Of a DNA stretch of 37,348 bases, positions 32,000 to 37,348 are shown piece by piece. The stretch is from Desulfarculales bacterium UBA696. GTDB lineage: Bacteria; Desulfobacterota; Syntrophobacteria; Syntrophobacterales; Syntrophobacteraceae. A model generated the notes under the pieces. That model ran no database searches. It was not told the origin of the DNA and saw nothing but the letters and a program-made list of their open reading frames with translations. Numbering within the stretch: the first letter of the stretch is position 1; every line of letters begins with the position of its first letter. The stretch covers positions 1 to 37,348 of the forward strand of contig DBMO01000055.1 of the NCBI GenBank assembly GCA_002298995.1, in the 5' to 3' direction. Made by a program: the position numbers and the translations under genes.

Positions 32000-32701
32000 A
32001 TGAAAGCACCCTCAGCATCAGCTTTTGACGTTATGAGCAAAGAGGAATTGGAGGAAAAAGCCCCCGATGCGACCTCGTCGAAGAAGCTTCCCCTCCAGAT
32101 CAATTCGCAAATTATGCTCTATGACGTCTCCAACACGGCGCACCGGGCGAAAACGAGGGTTTTCGGAGCGGTCGAGCATGATTTCATAATGATCGAACGC
32201 CCGGAATTCAGTATCAGCGACCGGCTCTCAGCCGTAGTTGATAGCGACTACGCGTGCACCTATCTCCACGAGGGATACCTCTACAGGTTCAGGACCAAGC
32301 AGAAAAAGGAACTGACCAAGAATATCGTTTGCATCGAATACCCCGACAAATTTGAAACGATACAGCTGAGAAAGCACCGCCGAATCAAGGTGAGCATCGA
32401 GGCCAAGTTCGAGCTTCCCAGCTCGGATCAGCCGGTTCGCGGGACTTTAAAGGACATCAGCGAAGGCGGCTGCCTGCTTGTATTGCCGGGCATACTGCAT
32501 ATCCCCAAAGGGACCACCGCCGGTGTCACCTTCAAGCTTCCTGACGACAGCCTTGTCGAAAAGGTTCAATGTTCCGTGCGCAATATCCAGCAGGCTTATA
32601 TGCGGCAGTACACGGCTACCGGGTTGAGTTTCAATGGTCCCGGGGTAGAGCTTGAAAAAGTGCGGGCGTTCTGCGATTTCTGCAAGAAGTTCAGAGTGTA
32701 G
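32000..32701 (+). CDS. PilZ-domain c-di-GMP-binding protein (YcgR-like)
   Basis: A 233-residue cytoplasmic protein with an N-terminal YcgR-like domain (about 30-118) and a PilZ domain (about 120-230). Both c-di-GMP motifs are present: Arg124-x3-Arg128 in RKHRR and Asp152-x-Ser154-x2-Gly157 in DISEGG. It should bind cyclic di-GMP and link it to motility or surface functions, as YcgR does at the flagellar motor. No flagellar or cyclase gene is nearby. AGAGGAAATTA precedes the ATG. Confidence 0.9.
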   Translation: MKAPSASAFDVMSKEELEEKAPDATSSKKLPLQINSQIMLYDVSNTAHRAKTRVFGAVEHDFIMIERPEFSISDRLSAVVDSDYACTYLHEGYLYRFRTKQKKELTKNIVCIEYPDKFETIQLRKHRRIKVSIEAKFELPSSDQPVRGTLKDISEGGCLLVLPGILHIPKGTTAGVTFKLPDDSLVEKVQCSVRNIQQAYMRQYTATGLSFNGPGVELEKVRAFCDFCKKFRV

Positions 32702-32775
32702 AGAAGGTCTTCCGCAATTTCGAGGTCGATTCCGGCCATCTGCCGCGGAAGCGCCGCCGGCACTTACTTTTTAGC

Positions 32776-32994
32776 TTACCCCCCATTTTCCCCTTCTCCG
32801 AAAAAATCGCATTTAAAGGGCTTGCTTATTGCCCCGATTTCCTTTTTGGGCCTTTTATGGTCCCGAAGCAGGTTCCGGATGGTTTCCCAGCACCCAGGGC
32901 GATAGTAGCTGCACTGGTTCCGCGCATTGTTGAAAAATTCACAGTGTTTCTGGCTCACATATTTATCGTAGCGCTCGCAATACATTATTCTCAT
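32776..32994 (-). CDS. Small Cys-rich hypothetical protein (72 aa)
   Basis: I do not recognise this 72-residue protein. Cysteines fall at 6, 18, 28, 35 and 62. The first four (C-x11-C-x9-C-x6-C) with aromatic residues between them could form a small zinc or iron-sulfur fold. The C-terminal half is basic. AAGGGGA lies upstream of the ATG at an acceptable distance. It is between convergent pilZ and the receiver gene, in the same direction as the latter. Confidence 0.55.
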   Translation of the reverse strand: MRIMYCERYDKYVSQKHCEFFNNARNQCSYYRPGCWETIRNLLRDHKRPKKEIGAISKPFKCDFFGEGENGG

Positions 32995-33043
32995 CTTTTT
33001 CCCCTTAGTCTCTTCATCCCCGAAAAATGAGATGTTCGCCTGC

Positions 33044-33550
33044 TTAATTACGCGGTGTCCGGTTCAAGACACTGACTACCTCGCTTTTCTGTATGAGTGC
33101 CGCCGTCTTGAGACCTTCGTTCCCGGCCCTTCGGGTGATGGACTCCAGCTTTTCCTGCAGAGCGGCGGCAACGGCCGTTTTGAGTTGCTCCTCGGTGAAG
33201 GGCTTGGGCAGGTAATCGAAAACACCAAGTTTCATTGCCTCAACCGCCGATTGCACCGTCGCATGGCCGGTTACAACGAGCACTTGGGTATCCGGATGGT
33301 CCCCCTTTATTTTTCTGACAACGTCCATGCCGTTGATGTCGGGCAGCCGAAGATCGGCAATCAGAAGGTCAAAATCCGATACCGCGCAACGACTCAGAGC
33401 GTCTTGTCCGGTCATTGCCACATCCACGCCGTAGCCTTCCTCGTCAAGAATCATTTTGAGGGCCCTGGCAACGTATAATTCGTCCTCGATCACCAGGATT
33501 CTGAGCTGACGCTCGTCTGTGGACCCGATATGATTTCTTCTCGCATTCAT
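33044..33550 (-). CDS. Single-domain response regulator
   Basis: A 168-residue CheY/Spo0F-like receiver. The acidic pair is Glu22-Asp23, the phospho-acceptor Asp66 (LLIADLRLPD), Thr94 (VVTGHA) and Lys116 (LPKPF). After the receiver ends at about 135 there is a ~30-residue helical tail with no DNA-binding domain. No histidine kinase is adjacent, so it is an orphan receiver that probably acts by protein contact or in a phosphorelay. AAGGGA lies ten bases before the ATG. Confidence 0.9.
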   Translation of the reverse strand: MNARRNHIGSTDERQLRILVIEDELYVARALKMILDEEGYGVDVAMTGQDALSRCAVSDFDLLIADLRLPDINGMDVVRKIKGDHPDTQVLVVTGHATVQSAVEAMKLGVFDYLPKPFTEEQLKTAVAAALQEKLESITRRAGNEGLKTAALIQKSEVVSVLNRTPRN

Positions 33551-34219
33551 GGCCGCAATCCCTTCAAAGAGAGAAAATGCCTGGAATTGTCACAAAATAC
33601 GGTAAGTTGAATTTGATCTAGGCAAAGGCCATGCCATGCGGCGAAGGGCAGGGCGGCGGCCGGGATGAATAGGAAAAATATCAGACAAACCGAATGGTTA
33701 TCCTGATTATGTGACAGGGTCGGGTAGAGCATGGGAACGAAGATTTCAGAGCGAAACGTATACTGAAACATACACCTGAATGAAGCTGTGGCGGCACAAT
33801 GTGTGTGCCGGAGGGAATGGAGGAGCGTATAAAAAATTATGCTTGTCCGCTGGAAGGGGCTGCTGCTCAGCGAGTTTCTGGTGTCCAACAGCACATTAAC
33901 CTGTCCTCACCCTGCCCAACTACGTCATTCCAAGCGGCCCCTTCTCGATCTTCGTGCCCTTGGGGGTTAGCCGGTTAGTTAGCCCCCTTCCATTATTAGT
34001 TATACTCCCACCGGCTTTTTGCCGATCTTCCTTGACGGATAAGCATGATAGAGCGCCGAAGCCGCGGCGTGGATGGCCCGTGGTTTGGATCATACTTATA
34101 GTAAAGGTATGCGGCCTTTGACGTGTAGCGCGATCCACCATTTCGAAATTCGCCCCGATTGGGGAGCAGACTCTATTTTGCGCGGGATTGCATCATATTT
34201 CGGCTAAGGAGAAGACTCC
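33551..34219. other. Long intergenic region before the CoA-transferase pair
   Basis: No convincing gene in 669 bases. A frame on the minus strand (33547-33894) would start at GTG, has no ribosome site and unusual composition. Features noted: a direct repeat GGTTAG near 33965-33980, a CGGC/GCCG hairpin near 34013-34025, and a weak TTGGAT...TATGCG promoter-like pair near 34085-34115 for the downstream genes. Confidence 0.4.
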
Positions 34220-35734
34220 ATGTATGCGGGTACATTCCCGATCATAACCGCCGAAGAGGCGGCGTCTCATGTTCAAAACGGCGCCATGGTGGCGCTCAGC
34301 GGATTTGCCAACGCCGGAACGGCCAAGGCCGTCCCCAGGGCAATCGCCAAACGGGCACGCGAGATCCACGCCGCGGGGAAAGCTTTCCAGATTCGCCTGG
34401 TCAGCGGTTCATCGAGCGGAAATGACATCGACGAGGAGCTTGCCCAGGCGGATGCGGTTTCATGGCGGGCGCCTTTTCAGTCGGCCCCTACTCTTCGAAA
34501 TCAGATAAATGCCCAGCAGGTTCAGTATATCGACATGCACCTGTCGCATGCCCCCCAGACGCTTCTTGCGGGGTTTTTCGGAAAGCTCGATCTGGGGATC
34601 ATCGAGGCAAGCGAGATTACCCGCGACGGCAGGGTTTATCTCACAAGCGCTGTCGGCGCCGCGCCAACCTACCTCAGGTATGCCGACAGGGTTGTAATCG
34701 AGATCAATCATTATCATTCCCGACGGCTGCCGGAGATGGCCGATATAGTCCTGCTCGACCCGCCGCCCCGCATAAATCCGATCCCGATCCATGATCCGCT
34801 TACCAGGATCGGCTTTCCCTACGCAACGGTAGATCCGAGGAAGATAGTCGGCATAGTCGAAACCAATGAACCGGATCAGATCCCGCGATTCGCCCCCGAG
34901 GACTGGCGCAGCAAACGGATTGCCGACTATGTGGTGCGGTTCCTGTTCGGCGAGATGATAACGGGCCATATTCCACGCGAGTTTCTTCCGCTTCAGGCCG
35001 GAGTTGGAAACCTGCCCAATTCGGTTATGGCTGCCCTCGGTTCAAACCCTTATATACCGCCTTTCGAGATGTACACTGTCACTCTGCAGGATTCGCTCGT
35101 GGACCTCATGGAGAAGGAAAAGCTTACCGCTGCGAGCGCTTCCAGCCTCACCCTGACCCCCGATGTCCTGAAGCGCGTCTGCTCGAATATGGATTTTTTC
35201 GCTCCGCGCATCGTGCTTCGGCCGCAGGAGGTCTCAAATGATGCGGGTGTTGTGCGCCGGCTGGGGGTGATTGCCATCAATCCGGCAATCGAGGTCGATA
35301 TCTACGGCAACGTCAACTCATCCCATCTTTTCGGAACCGATATCATGAACGGAATCGGAGGAAGCGGGGAGTTTACGCGCAACTCCTATCTTTCGATAAT
35401 AATTTTGCCCTCGGTTGTCCTTGGCGGCAGGATTTCGAGCATCGTCCCCATGTCTCCGCACATCGACAGCAATGAGCATTCCGTTCAGGTGGTTGTGACG
35501 GAACAGGGCCTTGCGGACCTTCGCGGGATCGGTCCGATGCAGCGCGCTAAAAGAATAATCGAAAACTGCGCGCATCCCGCCTACCGCGATTACCTGAACC
35601 GATACATCCGGGAATCGAAGATGGGCCACATCAGGCACGATCTGAGGAAGGCCTTCGAACTCCACCGTAATTTCATAGAACACGGGCGGATGCTGCCGGA
35701 CCTGAAACTGACGGAAATAGACGAGCGAATCTAA
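34220..35734 (+). CDS. Acetyl-CoA hydrolase/CoA-transferase paralogue lacking the expected Glu
   Basis: A 504-residue protein of the Cat1/AarC-like acyl-CoA:acid CoA-transferase family. The N-terminal half includes ALSGFANAGTAKAVPRA and IDMHLSHAP. The C-terminal half has LQAGVGNLPNSVMAAL and YGNVNSSHLFGT...MNGIGGSGEF. In the family, catalysis uses a Glu in a (Y/F)TEVxQD motif. Here the aligned segment is MYTVTLQDS, with Val287 (codon 35078-35080) where the Glu is expected. A Glu at 283 is the nearest acidic residue. AAGGAGAAG precedes the ATG. It may be a pseudoenzyme, a non-catalytic subunit of the downstream paralogue, or have changed chemistry. The rest of the active-site loops look intact. 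Confidence 0.9.
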   Translation: MYAGTFPIITAEEAASHVQNGAMVALSGFANAGTAKAVPRAIAKRAREIHAAGKAFQIRLVSGSSSGNDIDEELAQADAVSWRAPFQSAPTLRNQINAQQVQYIDMHLSHAPQTLLAGFFGKLDLGIIEASEITRDGRVYLTSAVGAAPTYLRYADRVVIEINHYHSRRLPEMADIVLLDPPPRINPIPIHDPLTRIGFPYATVDPRKIVGIVETNEPDQIPRFAPEDWRSKRIADYVVRFLFGEMITGHIPREFLPLQAGVGNLPNSVMAALGSNPYIPPFEMYTVTLQDSLVDLMEKEKLTAASASSLTLTPDVLKRVCSNMDFFAPRIVLRPQEVSNDAGVVRRLGVIAINPAIEVDIYGNVNSSHLFGTDIMNGIGGSGEFTRNSYLSIIILPSVVLGGRISSIVPMSPHIDSNEHSVQVVVTEQGLADLRGIGPMQRAKRIIENCAHPAYRDYLNRYIRESKMGHIRHDLRKAFELHRNFIEHGRMLPDLKLTEIDERI

Positions 35735-35751
35735 TCAATCGGGGAAAGGCC

Positions 35752-37266
35752 ATGTCAATTATCCAAGCTTATCCGAAAATGAGCGCCGAGGAGGCTGTAT
35801 CTCATATCTTCCACGGAGCCACCGTGGCTTTCAGCGGCTTCACCAATGCAGGCGCTGCCAAGATAGTGCCAAGAGCGATTGCGGAGCGCGCCAAGGCGAT
35901 ACACGAGCGCGGTTCGCCTTTCAAGATTCGCGTCCTGACCGGCGCCTCGAGCGGGGACAGTATCGATGAACCGCTCGCCGAGCAGAACGCCATGTCGTAC
36001 CGCGCCCCCTACCAGAGCGGACACAAGTTGAGGGAACAGATCAACAACCAGGAGGTCGAGTACGTCGATATGCACCTGTCGCACCTCCCGCAGGCGGTTT
36101 TGGCGGGATTCCACGGCAATATCGATTTCGCCGTGATCGAGGCAACCGAGATCACGCGGGACGGCAGGGTTTATCTTACCTCGTCGATAGGGGCCTCCCC
36201 GGCATATCTCAAATACGCGGACCACGTGATAATCGAAATAAACCATTATCATTCGAGGCGGCTGCGCGAGATGACCGACATACTCATCCTGCCTCCTCCG
36301 CCCCACCGCTTCCCGGTCCCCTTCCACGATCCACTGACCAAGCTCGGATATTCATACGCCGCGGTGGATCCCAGCAAGGTAATAGCAATCATCGAAAACG
36401 ACGAGCCCGACCATATCCCTGAATTCTCGCCGGCCGACGAACGGGCGGACAAAATAGCCGAGCACGTAGTCAGGTTTCTACTGGACGAAATGCTTGCCGG
36501 AAGGATTCCTCCCGACTTTTTGCCGCTCCAGTCAGGGGTCGGGAATGTCGGAAACGGTGTCATGGCGGCACTCGCCAGGAACCCTTACGTCCCGCCATTT
36601 AAGATGTTCACCGAGGTCTTCCAGGACTCGCTTGTGGAACTCATGGAATCCGGCAGGCTGACGGCCGCCAGCACCACGAGCCTTACCGTAACGCACGAGG
36701 TGCTCCAGCGAATTTACAACAACATGGACTTCTTCGCTCCACGGTTGGTGCTGCGGCCGCAGGAACTCTCCAATCACCCTGGAGTAATCAGAAGGCTTGG
36801 AGTCATCTCCATCAATACTGCCCTCGAAGTTGACATTTACGGTAACGTGAACTCATCCCACGTCTACGGGACCAATATAATGAACGGGATCGGGGGAAGC
36901 GCTGAATTCACCAGAAACGCTTACATTTCCATCTTTGTATGCCCCTCTATCGCCAAGGAGGGCAAAATCTCGTCCATCGTTCCCATGTGCCCCCACATCG
37001 ACAACAACGAACACTCGGTCCAGATCGTCGCAACCGACCAGGGGCTTGCCGACCTGCGCGGACTCGGCCCGATGCAAAGGGCAAAGTTAATAATCGAAAA
37101 CTGCGCTCACCCCGCATACCGCGACTACCTGTGGAAGTACGTCGAGGGTTCCAGAAAGGGACACATCCGGCACGACCTGGAAAAATCTTTCGAACTGCAC
37201 CTGAACCTGATGGAAACCGGCTCGATGCTCCCCGACCTCGACCTTAAACAGATTGCGGCAACTTAG
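35752..37266 (+). CDS. Acetyl-CoA hydrolase/CoA-transferase (Cat1-type)
   Basis: A 504-residue acyl-CoA:carboxylate CoA-transferase, a likely succinyl- or propionyl-CoA:acetate enzyme in acid metabolism. Catalytic Glu288 is present in KMFTEVFQDS. CoA and oxyanion loops appear as LQSGVGNVGNGV and YGNVNSSHVYGT, then MNGIGGSAEF. It begins 17 bases after the stop of its paralogue with GGGGAAAGG before the ATG, so both are probably cotranscribed. Over a 68-residue stretch compared by eye the two are about 70% identical, suggesting tandem duplication. Substrates are not determined by the sequence. Confidence 0.93.
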   Translation: MSIIQAYPKMSAEEAVSHIFHGATVAFSGFTNAGAAKIVPRAIAERAKAIHERGSPFKIRVLTGASSGDSIDEPLAEQNAMSYRAPYQSGHKLREQINNQEVEYVDMHLSHLPQAVLAGFHGNIDFAVIEATEITRDGRVYLTSSIGASPAYLKYADHVIIEINHYHSRRLREMTDILILPPPPHRFPVPFHDPLTKLGYSYAAVDPSKVIAIIENDEPDHIPEFSPADERADKIAEHVVRFLLDEMLAGRIPPDFLPLQSGVGNVGNGVMAALARNPYVPPFKMFTEVFQDSLVELMESGRLTAASTTSLTVTHEVLQRIYNNMDFFAPRLVLRPQELSNHPGVIRRLGVISINTALEVDIYGNVNSSHVYGTNIMNGIGGSAEFTRNAYISIFVCPSIAKEGKISSIVPMCPHIDNNEHSVQIVATDQGLADLRGLGPMQRAKLIIENCAHPAYRDYLWKYVEGSRKGHIRHDLEKSFELHLNLMETGSMLPDLDLKQIAAT

Positions 37267-37318
37267 CGAAATCCTTATTCACCGCGGAGTACGCCGAGAA
37301 CGGAGCTGGTTATGGCGG

Positions 37319-37338
37319 GGGCTCCTGAGGCTGTTGCC
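37319..37338 (+). repeat. 20-nt dispersed module, copy C
   Basis: GGGCTCCTGAGGCTGTTGCC differs at 2 of 20 positions from the copies at 82-101 (minus) and 11378-11397. It is preceded by an ACCGCGGAGTACGCCGAGAACG stretch (from about 37281), a type of sequence also found dispersed between genes in related bacteria. Confidence 0.55.
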
Positions 37339-37348
37339 CAAATAGCCT

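Noticed and set aside
31707..32000. 97-codon open frame directly before the PilZ gene, overlapping its start by one base
   Set aside because: No ribosome site, it starts within sequence antisense to the YdcF-like gene's upstream region, and a good promoter for pilZ lies inside it. The product is not like any family I know.
33547..33894. 115-codon minus-strand frame upstream of the receiver gene
   Set aside because: GTG start without ribosome site, odd composition rich in Ser, His, Phe and Cys, and it overlaps the leader of the receiver gene. Probably non-coding.

Overview
The window is a 37.3 kb bacterial chromosome segment of fairly high GC, with closely packed operons. The gene set suggests a Gram-negative anaerobe of the Desulfobacterota, perhaps a Syntrophobacter-like sulfate reducer or syntroph. 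The grounds are a quinol NO reductase beside a NifA-type sigma-54 activator, Cat1-type acyl-CoA transferases, a stand-alone TrpB2, outer-membrane proteins, and the FtsH N-terminus. That placement is inference from gene content. I see no rRNA, tRNA, CRISPR array, prophage or transposase gene.

Layout. 0.4-2.9 kb: adenine deaminase and a ferritin-like di-iron protein. 3.2-9.5 kb: a PadR-regulated operon of ABC ATPase, large FtsX-type permease, periplasmic LolA-like carrier and outer-membrane beta-barrel, which together look like one trans-envelope pathway. A palindromic MITE-like repeat sits between the last two genes and supplies the only ATG near the barrel start. 9.7-17.0 kb, minus strand: TrpB2 (with an attenuator-like terminator in its leader), FtsH, an MFS transporter that may start at ATT, and a GAF/AAA+/Fis sigma-54 activator. 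The activator is divergent from the plus-strand qNOR at 17.3-19.6 kb, with a perfect palindrome between them. 20.0-24.6 kb: livKHMGF. 24.8-26.1 kb: a 63-codon minus-strand gene, a possible small RNA and a lipoprotein. 26.4-30.1 kb: a sulfate-type ABC importer with one permease gene and an ATPase fused to two Usp-like domains. 30.2-33.6 kb: several very small genes, one behind a good -24/-12 promoter, plus YdcF-like, PilZ and single-receiver proteins. 34.2-37.3 kb: two tandem acetyl-CoA hydrolase/transferase paralogues, the first of which has lost the expected catalytic glutamate.

The intergenic spaces carry several families of short palindromic repeats. One hairpin family shows a compensatory base change between its two copies.

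The observations I rate highest are the CoA-transferase pair with one Glu-to-Val copy, the ABC ATPase-Usp-Usp fusion with a single permease, the five-gene PadR/ABC/LolA-like/barrel operon, and the sigma-54-driven 49-residue membrane peptide. No computation was run. Family calls come from motifs read by eye.
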